From Nemertoderma westbladi (taxonomy: Eukaryota; Xenacoelomorpha; Nemertodermatida; Nemertodermatidae): a stretch of DNA of 64,000 nucleotides. The notes under the pieces were generated by a model. It saw only the letters and a program-made list of their open reading frames with translations, did no database searches and was not told the DNA's origin. A program made the translations under genes and the position numbers. This document shows, in pieces, positions 48,001 to 57,297 of this stretch; the first letter of the stretch is position 1, and each line of letters starts with the position of its first letter. The stretch spans positions 1 through 64,000 of the forward strand of contig JAUCBJ010007186.1 of the NCBI GenBank assembly GCA_032718475.1, written 5' to 3'.

Positions 48001-48548
48001 GATCTTGTTATGTCAATAAAATGCCTAAAGATCAGGTAAGTAAATTCAAGTCTCGAGCAAATGACAGGAGAGAACAGGTAAGAAAAACTCCTCCCACGTC
48101 TCCCAAGAGAATTCCGGTGAGAAAGCCCGAAGAAAAGGCAAGTGTACACAATGTGACTCAAAATAAGGTAAGTAACATCAAACCGAAATGTGCGCTGTGT
48201 GACGGGACCCACCGTTTGAATATGTGTGATGAATTCCTGAAGAAGTCATTAACGGAGAGACGCGAAGTCATGTGGGATAAGCGGTTATGTTATAATTGCC
48301 TCAGACAAGGACACCAACGGCGTACCTGTTTCTCTAACATAAGGTGTGCAAAGTGTGGTGCGAAACATCATATCTTGTTGCACGCTGAATTTGAGCGAAA
48401 TAGTCCGAATCAGGTAAGTGATTCCGAGCTACATGTCCAATTCAGTGATGTGAACGACACTGATCAATCTGAGATGGAAGGATTCTATACGGACGAGTTC
48501 TCCGACGAAAACGAATCCTGTTACATGATAAATACCGCAGTGTATTGA
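45009..48548 (+). CDS. gag: BEL2 Gag (1,179 codons to the TGA)
   Basis: The structural protein of the retrotransposon. The ATG at 45009 is shared with BEL1. An N-terminal region of about 290 residues (to roughly 45910) is absent from BEL1. Next come a YLSDYQRFLGDDE segment, an Ala/Glu/Lys coiled coil (about 46150-46370), a DUF1759-like Gag core (KFNGDEMKWLPFNEYY, about 47350-47700) and cysteine knuckles (CALCDGTHRLNMC, CYNCLRQGHQRRTC, CAKCGAKHHILLH; about 48185-48385). DUF1759 and these knuckles are typical of BEL/Pao Gag. The frame ends at TGA 48546-48548; BEL1 has CGA at the same codon. Either a C to T mutation at a CpG or a read-through stop at the Gag/protease border would explain it. Confidence 0.9.
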   Translation: MSDTKQNLSDSLLDVTICDSDRGVEPSSRKFSSPPTVSKVIPPVVITEPRLVQHRRSIIGTRAQVKRDQEAAEQQQPASQELTSQRPNSSSSKDTVELTPERGAKMMDAVYSDPLLILPAAVLTRLLIAVEEHQIDWARSQRSTRDSYAGYTREELKSMVESQWNFPGPGLPFDLSEAAWEDIHRMGVAKETIDPAVWKRSAAGYAQGFFSSMERVKGQLFQQPQGPQEQGQLLYQVRERILRIRLILSAFEEASKRRQDTSLQVAVKTWFQRVSLQVQGTAQWKAQLEERSTHGESTDTTFSQVESEATAEKPHKRDAIDIYLSDYQRFLGDDELRRRLEGLSPNSEGTKLVLDAIDVEMRAANQAKFDEQLRLTRVQEQQVKKKRIEDRKKAAVVAAEAERKAAVAEAAAEAKAAEAERKAAAAAERKATEAVAEAERRAAEETIQLELENIQENQDCINKQLTASNMQMMNRSTPKRQGYTSSEEGDTTDTEGKGNRSRLSRRKRTFHRQKLPDLPPAVRRQLNNTNLGSTEPTDQIIKIERLPTIVDEPEIIRPVLEITPSVIDTPVLPETTSKFPMHSTKLPVPRRTAQETVQVLDPERNIPDLSPVVPRPLATTLATPASAVEWVDERRRGMDLLLGQMQETVQQFKGTVRESRLELQEVQQSIVLERDKLVNTQRGIPPPSVTMCQPVRSEVSHAQGVEPTRIYTASEVETPIVNPIKGNYRPVDNDIPYRTDHNPRNLYTDNSILNNTMAQESFTRQMARTEARQAVKVGEIVKFNGDEMKWLPFNEYYKDNIQNSVLSNGEKLRFLIECLEGSPKLMALKFIGHPDGLRQVWDTLNIRYGNRNNIAKYLYAKLVAPRKFISSGIIEFSDEIQEICRQLDWLGKSHEYQSSMVIGAVASTLPKGGVGTRWDKKVLYMMEQQRRDPTMADLMSFLDGEVKLQLLKLSREKTPENKVSEKPVSRRKVTPVCYTDDGESQTSQGEDSGKDTDRSCYVNKMPKDQVSKFKSRANDRREQVRKTPPTSPKRIPVRKPEEKASVHNVTQNKVSNIKPKCALCDGTHRLNMCDEFLKKSLTERREVMWDKRLCYNCLRQGHQRRTCFSNIRCAKCGAKHHILLHAEFERNSPNQVSDSELHVQFSDVNDTDQSEMEGFYTDEFSDENESCYMINTAVY

Positions 48549-51500
48549 GCACTCACCTATGAAAAGGATACAGACAACGACTTCACTCTAACTACTTCTG
48601 AGCGACAACCATCTTGGAAAGAGCCATCTTCCAATGTAGGGATCCGAGAGTTTTCTGTGGTGCAAGTAAGGGTTCACGGACCTAAGAGGAGTTATGTAGT
48701 GAACGCCCTCCTTGACTCCGGTAGTACAGGAACATTCATCGACAAAGAGCTAGCCGAAGATATATTTGCTGAACAACCCAAGTTCCAAACTAAGCTCAAC
48801 ATGTCCGGCATTATGCAAGTTTGGAAATCTACAATAACAGCGGATTATTATGTAGGAGCGTTGTCCACCCCCCAGGACGAACTAGGAGAACATAGCATAA
48901 GGTCAGTGAAAATGGTGGCTATAAAGAACTTCGCTACTACTCAAGCAGACCTTTATAATTGGGACGAGGATGAGAGCATCCAACATCTTAACATACCTCG
49001 ATTCCAGACTGATTATCCTGGAGTGCAAATACTCATCGGCCAAAACGCGCATGAGGCGCTGGAGACATTAGAGAAACGGCCTGCTCAACCGCAGCCACTA
49101 CAGACCTATGCGGTAAGAACTAGAGTAGGTTGGTACTTTACTGGCCCTTCCCGTAGAACACTCAGAGAAAGACTACCGCCAGAGAGCGTCTACCAGGTGA
49201 GTGAATGGGAAGATGATACTAGTGAGGGAGACGATTTAACTGAGGGAACCCCATACTCCTCAGATAACGACGACGTGCACCAGCTTTTTGATGAGGAGAA
49301 TACCATCGACCTCCTTAAGGAAAACGAGGCTTGGCAAAACCAAGTGAACTTATGTCAACTTCTTTATCCAACAGAACGAGAAGCTTATAACGACGAGTTA
49401 AATGACGTCATTGAGCGTTGTAATGCCAAGACTCGAGATGAACATGCCGTACGATTCTTTACGCAAGAGGCGGTAGAGCCCAATTCCTACGATAAAGCCT
49501 TGTCGGTGGAAGAGGAAAGGGCCAAGCAGATCCAAGAGACAACTACACGTTTCCTCAAAGATCAAGGTAGGTATGAAGTCGGTCTACCTTTCCGCAAGAA
49601 AGAACCGAAGTTCATCAATAACAGACCCTTGGCGGAAAAAAGAATCGCGCAACTCCATCGACGCCTTACGGCTAATTCTTCAGCTAAAGCAATGTATCAA
49701 ACACAGCTGGAGAAATTTATTAGTAAGGGATACGCGGAGAGAGTACCGGAAGAAACACCTGTGACTGAAAGAACGTATTACTTAACTCACCATTACGTTC
49801 CTAAACCCGGTAAGCCACATGAAGTGAGAGTAGTGTTTGATGGCTCCGCTCTTTACATGGGTCAATCCCTTAACTCTGAATTGTTACCCGGACCCAACTT
49901 ACTTCAATCTTTGTTGGGAATTCTTTTAAGATTGAGACAATATTCGATTGCTTTCGCCTCCAATATAGAAGGCATGTTCTTACAAGTCAAGGTGTTAGAT
50001 AGGGATCGAGATAGTCTACGATTTCTGTGGTGGCCCGAAGGAGACCTCAACCAGAAACCGGTAGAGTACTGGATGACCATCCAGGCCTTTGGGATAATCT
50101 CAAGCCCTTCCAACGCCTGTTCGGTAGTGCGTACCACTGCAGAAGACAACCGAGAGGCCTTCTCTAAGGAAGTGATCGACAACATCAAGAGAGACATATA
50201 CATGGACGACAATCTGAAGTCCCTTCCATCAGTTGAGGAAGCCATTGAGGTCGCTAAAGGAACGGTAGAGTGCTTAAAAAGAGGTGGGTTTCGATTAACA
50301 AAATTCACCAGCAACTCCCGTGAGTTTCTGGAGTCGATCCCTGCGGAAGATCGAGGGGCGAAAGATCTAGATTTGATCAAAGACGATCTGCCAGAAACCA
50401 AGACACTCGGCTTGAAATGGGACACAGAGCGAGATATCCTGTTTTTCCAGCTAAAACAGCGAGATAATCCAGTTCGAACAAAACGGATTTGCTTAAGTAT
50501 ACTGAGCACTTATTTCGATCCATTGGGATTTATTAGCCCAGTTATATTGATTGCTCGTAGTTTGGTACAACAAATGTGGCTTGAAAACCACTCATGGGAC
50601 GATCCACTTAAGGGAGAATTATTGAAGAAGTGGATGAAATGGGAAGATTCTCTGCCAGCTATCGAGGATTTTATAATTTCCCGTTCATATTTTGGTCATG
50701 TTCTCCCTACGTATTCCTATCAACTCCATGTGTTTGGAGACGCCAGCGATATGGGAATAGGTATAGTAGCCTATCTAAGAGTGGAAACTCCGGATGGAAT
50801 CAAAGTCGCCCTGGTTACTTCTAAGGCATTAATCAACAACAAGTTGAAAGTTCCTCGAGCGGAGTTAAAAGCGGCTCTATACGCTACAGCCATCGGCCGG
50901 AATGTAACCGAACAGATTGACTATCCATTAGAGAAAACTGTCTATTGGACCGACGCTTTACTCGTGTTAGAGTATATAACCAATGAAGTCTGTCAGTTCA
51001 GCGTCTTCGTTACCAACAGGGTAGCCATCATACTTAGTCGCACGACGATGGACCAATGGAGACATTGCCCCGGAACGATTAATCCAGCAGACATCGCTTC
51101 CCGAGGAGCGACTCCAAAGGAATTGGTAAATACTCCCGAATGGTTAGGAGGACCCGACTTTCTCTACAGAGAAGAAGAAGAATGGCCTCCCCATCTCACA
51201 ACAGCAGAGATCAGACAGGCCAAGGGAGCGGAGAAAGTTAAACCCAAAACTCGAGCGAGTAAATCGAAGTTGTTTAAACCTGCGGTTGATCTATCTGTAT
51301 TATTTACTTCCGGAGAGGATGCTTTGGATCAGAAACCCACCGCCACGACTAAAGAAGTCTTGGAAATCTGTGACAAGGATTGGAAATCTGGAATACCAGA
51401 TGTCGCGCAAGGACTCTCACCTCTCTTGCAGAGAGCGATACGTCACTACAGTTCCTGGAATCGGCTCTGTAAAGCTGTCACCTATTTAAAACGATGTTTT

Positions 51501-53084
51501 CATCATCGTTACTCCGGGACAAAGACCAATAGTGATGATGCTCCATCAACATCTGCACGAGTCCATGTTGTTAAAGATCTCCCCAAATACAAGATATCCG
51601 ACAGGTTTCTAAAGGAGAAGATCAGTTACCAGGAGCATGATGAAACCAACAAACAGATGCTGAGACTCCTACAATGTTATGAGGATTCCGATAAGTATTT
51701 CCTGTTGTTAAGAAATCCACAGATGCGCTTAAGGGATCGCTTCTCTAGTACCATGATAGATGGGTTAATACGTGTTGGAGGCAGGCTGACCAACGCCCCA
51801 TTATCCTTTGACACTAAGTTTCCCATCCTCATTAGAAATCTTGACATACAAATCAAGATAATTGTAGATGTTCATAGCAAACTGTACCATGCTGGTAGAG
51901 AACGAGTTCTGAGCGAAATTCGAACTCGCTACTATTTTTATAAACCCCGTAGGGCTCTGAACCAAGTTCTTAGGAACTGCATACCCTGTAGGAAAGCATT
52001 CAGTAGGCCTTTAACACAGCGAGAGGCAGAATTACCTAGGGAAAGAGTAAGCTTCTATGAACCACCCTTTACTAATACCGGTGTGGATTTATTTGGCCCT
52101 ATTGAAGTATATCGTGCCCGGACTATAGTCAAGAGATGGTGTGTCATCTTCGTTTGTATGACTTGTAGAGCTATCCATCTCGATATGGTAAACGATCTAT
52201 CCACCAACAGCTTCGTGTTGAGTTTACGACGACAGATCGCTCGCTTCGGAACCAGTAACACGATGAGATCGGATAAGGGAACGAACTTCATTGGCGCCAA
52301 CAACGAAATTCAAGCTTACGTAAAGGACTGGAACAAAAGACAGGTGGACGATCAGCTAAGGATAACAGCGTCTAGCTGGACCTTCAACGCCGCCGACGCC
52401 CCTTGGTGGGGAGGAAGTTGGGAGAGATTGATTAGGAGCGTGAAGACTGCGTTCCACTTTATTGTACCTTGTCGCGCTTATCTCACCGACGAACTATTGC
52501 GGACGTTAATGGAGGAAATCGCCGCCTATCTCAACGAAAGACCGCTTATGCCAGTCTCTTCAAATCCTGATTCCCTGGAAGCGCTAACACCCGCGCACTT
52601 TCTACTGAAGAAGCCCGTAGCCATGCTCCCACGATCGGAGATCACAGACGGAGACGAGTACTGCCGTCGAACCTGGCAACTTATGCAGTTGCTATCCCGT
52701 CGTTTCGCTGACCATTTCGAGAAACATTACCTGCCCACTCTACAACTTCGAACTAAGTGGTTTGCGCAGCAAGAAAACGTCAGCGCTGGAGACATGGTGC
52801 TTATTGTGGACCCCGATCTCCCACGTAAGCGATGGCAAACAGGACGTATCATCGAGACTCATATCTCGAGCGATGGTTTGGTGCGATCAGTAGAGCTCGT
52901 CGTCATGCGACGTAACTTTAAGAAACCAGGGATAGTCTTTGAGACTCAACAGCTCAATCGCCCAGTGGGTCGTTTATGTTTACTGGAAAGAGACAGAGAG
53001 CTCTCCGGAAACTATGGAAGGCAAGAAACTCTTCCCACGACCACTTCCCTAATCCAACCGACATCTAGGGACTCCCCAACTTAA
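48549..53084 (+). CDS. pol: BEL2 Pol: aspartic protease, RT, RNase H, integrase
   Basis: It continues in the gag frame after the TGA and has no separate start. The protease is marked by LLDSGSTGTFIDKE (about 48706-48750). RT starts after a peptidase A17-type linker: YYLTHHYVPKPGKP, RVVFDGSA and the catalytic YMDD at 50199-50210. RNase H shows FGDASDMG, PRAELKAALYA and YWTDALLVLEY. Integrase has an H-H-C-C zinc site (HSKLYHAGRERV...NCIPCRKA), then GVDLFGP, SDKGTNFIG and WWGGSWERL as the D, D, E segments. A DUF5641-like tail (about 52700-52920) closes the protein, as usual in BEL/Pao. All key residues are present, so the enzyme part looks functional apart from how it is reached past the TGA. 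Confidence 0.92.
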   Translation, partial: ALTYEKDTDNDFTLTTSERQPSWKEPSSNVGIREFSVVQVRVHGPKRSYVVNALLDSGSTGTFIDKELAEDIFAEQPKFQTKLNMSGIMQVWKSTITADYYVGALSTPQDELGEHSIRSVKMVAIKNFATTQADLYNWDEDESIQHLNIPRFQTDYPGVQILIGQNAHEALETLEKRPAQPQPLQTYAVRTRVGWYFTGPSRRTLRERLPPESVYQVSEWEDDTSEGDDLTEGTPYSSDNDDVHQLFDEENTIDLLKENEAWQNQVNLCQLLYPTEREAYNDELNDVIERCNAKTRDEHAVRFFTQEAVEPNSYDKALSVEEERAKQIQETTTRFLKDQGRYEVGLPFRKKEPKFINNRPLAEKRIAQLHRRLTANSSAKAMYQTQLEKFISKGYAERVPEETPVTERTYYLTHHYVPKPGKPHEVRVVFDGSALYMGQSLNSELLPGPNLLQSLLGILLRLRQYSIAFASNIEGMFLQVKVLDRDRDSLRFLWWPEGDLNQKPVEYWMTIQAFGIISSPSNACSVVRTTAEDNREAFSKEVIDNIKRDIYMDDNLKSLPSVEEAIEVAKGTVECLKRGGFRLTKFTSNSREFLESIPAEDRGAKDLDLIKDDLPETKTLGLKWDTERDILFFQLKQRDNPVRTKRICLSILSTYFDPLGFISPVILIARSLVQQMWLENHSWDDPLKGELLKKWMKWEDSLPAIEDFIISRSYFGHVLPTYSYQLHVFGDASDMGIGIVAYLRVETPDGIKVALVTSKALINNKLKVPRAELKAALYATAIGRNVTEQIDYPLEKTVYWTDALLVLEYITNEVCQFSVFVTNRVAIILSRTTMDQWRHCPGTINPADIASRGATPKELVNTPEWLGGPDFLYREEEEWPPHLTTAEIRQAKGAEKVKPKTRASKSKLFKPAVDLSVLFTSGEDALDQKPTATTKEVLEICDKDWKSGIPDVAQGLSPLLQRAIRHYSSWNRLCKAVTYLKRCFHHRYSGTKTNSDDAPSTSARVHVVKDLPKYKISDRFLKEKISYQEHDETNKQMLRLLQCYEDSDKYFLLLRNPQMRLRDRFSSTMIDGLIRVGGRLTNAPLSFDTKFPILIRNLDIQIKIIVDVHSKLYHAGRERVLSEIRTRYYFYKPRRALNQVLRNCIPCRKAFSRPLTQREAELPRERVSFYEPPFTNTGVDLFGPIEVYRARTIVKRWCVIFVCMTCRAIHLDMVNDLSTNSFVLSLRRQIARFGTSNTMRSDKGTNFIGANNEIQAYVKDWNKRQVDDQLRITASSWTFNAADAPWWGGSWERLIRSVKTAFHFIVPCRAYLTDELLRTLMEEIAAYLNERPLMPVSSNPDSLEALTPAHFLLKKPVAMLPRSEITDGDEYCRRTWQLMQLLSRRFADHFEKHYLPTLQLRTKWFAQQENVSAGDMVLIVDPDLPRKRWQTGRIIETHISSDGLVRSVELVVMRRNFKKPGIVFETQQLNRPVGRLCLLERDRELSGNYGRQETLPTTTSLIQPTSRDSPT

Positions 53085-54730
53085 TATCGTTCGGAGTGGG
53101 CGTGTGACTCTATTATTTTATATTATTTTATTATTTTTATATTTATGTATGTATTACTATGTAATTTTATTATAATCGTTTTATTTAATTTAGTAGAATA
53201 TTATTTAGTGATTATTTAGTAGAATAGTGCAATATATTCGTGTTTATTACGTACGTAATTACTTATATTATATTTAGTGCGACGGCGAGAAATAATTCTT
53301 TTTCTCTTTCCTTACTGTCCGTATTATATTATAAATACGTAACTACAGTAAGATGAAATGTCCGTACTTATTAAAGTACAATAAAGCCACTACTATATTT
53401 AAGTATTATTGGTAGGCAGAGTATTAGGAATGCAAAGTTCAGATCCTCGTGTCTCGGCTAAACCAAGCTCTGGGTAGACCTTGGAAACGACTTGCCTCTT
53501 CACACTGACATTGCTTCGTGCGATATTGCTCTCATACCGTATATTAAATAATACATATAGTAGCGTGATGTCCCTTTAACAGTAGCGTATAACGCAAAAT
53601 AAATCTGTTAAACCCTTTGACCATCTGTAATTCTAGTCGATTAAGATATCGCGGCACCCACCGATATACTTGAAAGACAAATTCTAGAATCAGTGGTTAA
53701 CGTCCCCAGACAAGTTCTGGAATAAATCGGTGCCCATCTCAAATATTAATTATTTAATATTTGCAAATCTAATAAATCAAAATCTGTAAAATTCAGATCC
53801 TTCAACAATTCTAGTCAATTAAGATATCGTAGCATTTACCGATATTCTTAAAAAGACAATTGTCATAGAATTAAGGATCTTGTGTCCCCAGACATGTTCT
53901 AGAATCAAAATATGTCCATTTAATTATCAAATAATAAAATTTCAGGGAATAAATTTAAATTCATGCCTTTTAATGAATTTAATAAATTGCCATTTTTTCG
54001 CAATTTATGACATTCCCAAAATTCCATTAATTAATAGATCAAGGGAGCGGAGATTTATCTTATTATGCATATGAGTGTGCGAAAGTCTCCCAAACATAGT
54101 CAATAGCCGATAAAATTCATAAAGTCATGTATAAAACAGAACATTGACTATTAAAGAATACTATTAAATAACATCCCAGATCTGTATGCATTGGAATTAC
54201 CCTAATTCTACCGCTAGCTTTGCATAATGTCACCATAGCAACAACCACGCTAGAATTGGAATTGAGTTAAAAGAACAATAGAAAGCTTGTCCCATTGAAT
54301 AGCATAGGGAATAAATAGCGCACTGCTAGTATCCAAGGATACATAATAATACAGTGACATTCTGGAAGGCATTGACTAACGGACAAATGGCCCGAATGTG
54401 CGTAGTTGTGACCAGTTGTGTGGTATTTGTGAGTTTATAGGTGAATGTTACTGCTAAAGTGTGTTTACAGTAGCTAGTCGCAATCGTGAAAGTAACCTGA
54501 CTCTCCAAGGAAAACCTGAAGTATATCTAAGCCTTTGGGACGGACAGTCGAGTGACTTGTGCCGGTTGTCGTTGTCGTTGTGCGGCTACGTCGTTGGCGA
54601 AAGTACAGCGGCGACGACACATCGGCGCTGAGGATCTCGCACTGTCCGGGGGCTAATTGGGGTAGGCAGCGACGCTCGCTAGCCTAAATATAAACTCCTT
54701 ATAATATGGATAAACTCATATATAGCAGAT
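53085..54730. other. BEL2 stretch between pol and the small ORFs
   Basis: AT-rich, without a recognised gene and closely matching BEL1 28617-30273. It ends in a GC-richer block (about 54530-54700), with GTCGTTGTCGTTG and an ATAATATGGATAA segment, just before the first small ORF. Confidence 0.7.
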
Positions 54731-55027
54731 ATGACGGAGTTGATAGAAGATGGTCTTGGTATCGGGGAGCGATATACTCTACTTTTACAAGCGTTTGTTG
54801 ATAGCTTAATACGCGGCGACGTTAGTCCAACTGCTGCAGAGGACGATGGTCGTTATATCGAACCGACAATGTCCCAAGTGCAGCTCTCGCGAGAGTTGGA
54901 CTATAGAAAATTCGCTGCTCGATATACGCAGCGTAATGGTACGTATATGGGCTTCTTAACTACTGGTCATTCTATCGATTTACACGATACGGACTATGTC
55001 GAACATATCCTACCCAGAGGAGTCTAA
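54731..55027 (+). CDS. BEL2 small ORF A, 98 aa, function unknown
   Basis: ATG at 54731, opening MTELIEDGLGIGERYTLL and closing HILPRGV. It has no transmembrane segment or signal peptide, so it does not look like an envelope protein. BEL1 has the same start but a 2-base loss breaks the frame. The truncated BEL fragment retains the 3' part (40257-40505). I recognise no domain. Its position between pol and LTR is where accessory or env genes of LTR elements lie. Confidence 0.45.
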   Translation: MTELIEDGLGIGERYTLLLQAFVDSLIRGDVSPTAAEDDGRYIEPTMSQVQLSRELDYRKFAARYTQRNGTYMGFLTTGHSIDLHDTDYVEHILPRGV

Positions 55028-55189
55028 ACGATAAACCAAAATTCTAATGCGAAAATCCTATTAGAAATCGACTCGAAAGAAAAGACATTAAAGAAACAAA
55101 TAAACGCGGTAACTCCAACATATATTTGGAATTTTTGATAGAAGCATTGTAACAACAAATAAATATCACCCGCGTTTCTCCTTCAAGAC

Positions 55190-55501
55190 TTGCGTCTTTG
55201 GTATTATTACGATAAATGCCCTAGACCCAGCCAAAAAACGGAAAGACATAAACATCCACGGAAACGTTGTGTTAAACACAGTTGTGCTCGTTATATTTAC
55301 TGGAGTTTCGAGCGAAACTTGTTTGACGTATCACCTATGCTCACTCGGCTCGAACGATCCTGGAGTAAACCTACGATCAGAGTCCCGGAATACTCGGTCA
55401 AACCTCCTCATTCCTTAGTTGGACCTCAGACCTGCGATCCTGGTGGTGTCGCGGATCCTCGCGGACTGTATTCACTGTTCAAAGATCTAGTGCTACCCTA
55501 A
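55190..55501 (+). CDS. BEL2 small ORF B, open frame, function unknown
   Basis: Open from 55190 without an early ATG; the first ATG is at 55337. The first part is rich in Lys, Arg, Cys and Tyr (KCPRPSQKTERHKHPRKR). The second, Pro-rich part (VPEYSVKPPHSLVGPQ) is almost identical in BEL1 and in the upstream fragment. If translated, it would need splicing or internal initiation. No family is recognised. Confidence 0.35.
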   Translation: MRLWYYYDKCPRPSQKTERHKHPRKRCVKHSCARYIYWSFERNLFDVSPMLTRLERSWSKPTIRVPEYSVKPPHSLVGPQTCDPGGVADPRGLYSLFKDLVLP

Positions 55502-55854
55502 CAATTAATCGGTAACACTCCGACAGTGATTTCTAGCTAGCCGCCCATCTTACCTAGCCGGATTGTGACGCGGACACCTAATATCACTATCCCACCGTAT
55601 GGTCGTCCCCGTTTAACGCGATACAACCCTTCATCAAGGTGAAGGAGAGCGTTGTACGAAACGAGTTAAACGTTATTCTATAAAGATCAAAAAAGAAACC
55701 TGCGTTTGTTCAGATAAACGTAAGTTATAACAGTAAGTCCAATCGATAAACGAATTGGCCTTATCTCAGTTCGATTGGGAAATCTCGAATCTCTAAGAAG
55801 ATATCAAGCTTAGAAAACCCTATTCTCTGCGAGAGTTTTGGACGAACGTATCCC

Positions 55855-56061
55855 ATGACAAGCGGAGGAAAATCAGCTCGAGGAGAAGCATATCGAAATG
55901 GACGAGACACCGATCGTAACCCTGCACCTTCTGATGCAATTATATTGCACCCTTCGCCTAGGAGCTACAGCCCTCCTCGTAAAGTGGCTCGCCCCAAAGA
56001 GAAAAGGACTCTTGCTAGCTTTAAAAAACTGCGTAAACGCCGTCCGCGCAAGAAAGACTAA
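55855..56061 (+). CDS. BEL2 small ORF C, basic C-terminus
   Basis: ATG at 55855 gives 68 residues ending in KKLRKRRPRKKD. The frame stays open upstream back to a TAA near 55755, so a spliced form could be about 100 residues. The tail resembles the arginine/lysine-rich RNA-binding or nuclear-localisation stretches of small retroviral regulators. This is an analogy, not homology. The upstream fragment holds an identical copy (41333-41539). BEL1 keeps the frame over the basic tail but lacks the ATG. Confidence 0.45.
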   Translation: MTSGGKSARGEAYRNGRDTDRNPAPSDAIILHPSPRSYSPPRKVARPKEKRTLASFKKLRKRRPRKKD

Positions 56062-56139
56062 CTGTTTAAAGTATTTATGTATATTAGAAATTGTGATTTT
56101 GTATATTTTATAGACTTAAATCCCATTTTCTGGGAGCGG

Positions 56140-57297
56140 TGTAAAAGCTTTTGTGGGATAACTGATTCGTTTGCCTTGCTAACCAGTTCCCCCCAGGCGC
56201 TAGAATACTTTAAAAAGGGATCTATAACTCGAATAGCGCAAGCTACCGGCTGATTGGCTGATTCGCTGTGCGAAGGGATCTGGGCTACGTTTGATTGTCC
56301 AACCAGCTTGGGAGAGTATCTGCCAATAGGATTTGAGTTGATTTTGATTTCGACCTATCACAGATCTACTGAACTGAATTTTCCTATCTGTATGCTCTTT
56401 CTCTGTGTTGGGTGGAAGCCTTTGTAAATAAGGTTATTCTTATCAGTTTTCAGTGTTGTTGGTCTTTCTGTCCTGAGCCAGGAGAGAAGGGCTTGTAAAT
56501 ATTTTGTGCTTTTCTGTTTTAGTCGAACACTAGTAGGCTTAATTATAAGGACATATATCCGTTATCATAACAAACTGATGACAATTCAAAACTTAACACA
56601 CACTGAATCACTGTGCATACTTTTATATTGTTATACTGCTATTTACTGTCAGTTCTTCATAATATGGTTGATGAATTATTATATTTGGAATAACGATAAA
56701 TAACCCCGAAACCCAATATTCTTGATATACCTAAGGTAAGAGAGAAAGGTTACATATAACGATTGTGACTTATGTTAAAGTGGTTTGAAGTGAATCTAAT
56801 GTTATTTGATAGACCCTACATGAGTCAGTCCGTGTTCCTTTTATATATAACTAAAATCAGTGAAGATCGGCAGATCAGTGTGCAGTATTGTGCAGCATTG
56901 TGTATGAGTGAGTCTGATAACGAAGCATTTCCTAAAGAATGCGCCATATATGTGAATTATAACTAAGCCATATCGTTGTGAGTAGTTTAAGTCATAACTC
57001 TGTTTATATAGGTAAAGCGCCACGTCCTAAAGGAACTGTTAATATTCCCCGAAGGTGAATAATATTGTCAGAGATTATATAATACTGTCAGTCGAATAAT
57101 ACATTAGGCTTACATAGCAATAAAATTAAGCCGTCGAACCCAATCTCCCGGGTATATCCAGCGGGTGAATGATCGCGCACAGATTGGTTTCGACTAGTGT
57201 AGTGAATAAATACTTGTCATAGGCTAAAGGTGATTTATTATCTAGAAGACATCCTAATTTGGCGGGTTAAACTGCCAAAGGTCTGAAAGCGCGAACA
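56140..57297 (+). repeat. BEL2 3' LTR
   Basis: 1,158 bp with TG...CA ends. It differs from 41618-42776 by about one substitution and one single-base deletion. It is followed by ACCATCCAG. Confidence 0.93.

Larger units (their letters stand above)
41618..57297 (+). mobile_element. BEL/Pao LTR retrotransposon BEL2 (~15.7 kb, nearly complete)
   Basis: The LTRs at 41618-42776 and 56140-57297 are almost identical, so the copy is young. The interior has a 2.2-kb leader and one reading frame for Gag-protease-RT-RNase H-integrase (45009-53084) interrupted by a single TGA. A 3-kb region with small ORFs precedes the 3' LTR. BEL/Pao elements are usually much shorter, so the long leader and 3' region are unusual. 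The 5' flank is not genomic DNA but the 3' end of another BEL copy (40256-41617), so no target duplication can be matched; the 3' flank begins ACCAT. No obvious TGG primer-binding site follows the 5' LTR. Confidence 0.93.

Noticed and set aside
55190-55336. Start of small ORF B as a normal ATG-initiated gene
   Set aside because: The open frame has no ATG before 55337; only a spliced or non-ATG start would allow it.
54731-56061. Envelope gene in BEL2
   Set aside because: No signal peptide, transmembrane helix or long frame is seen in the 3' region.
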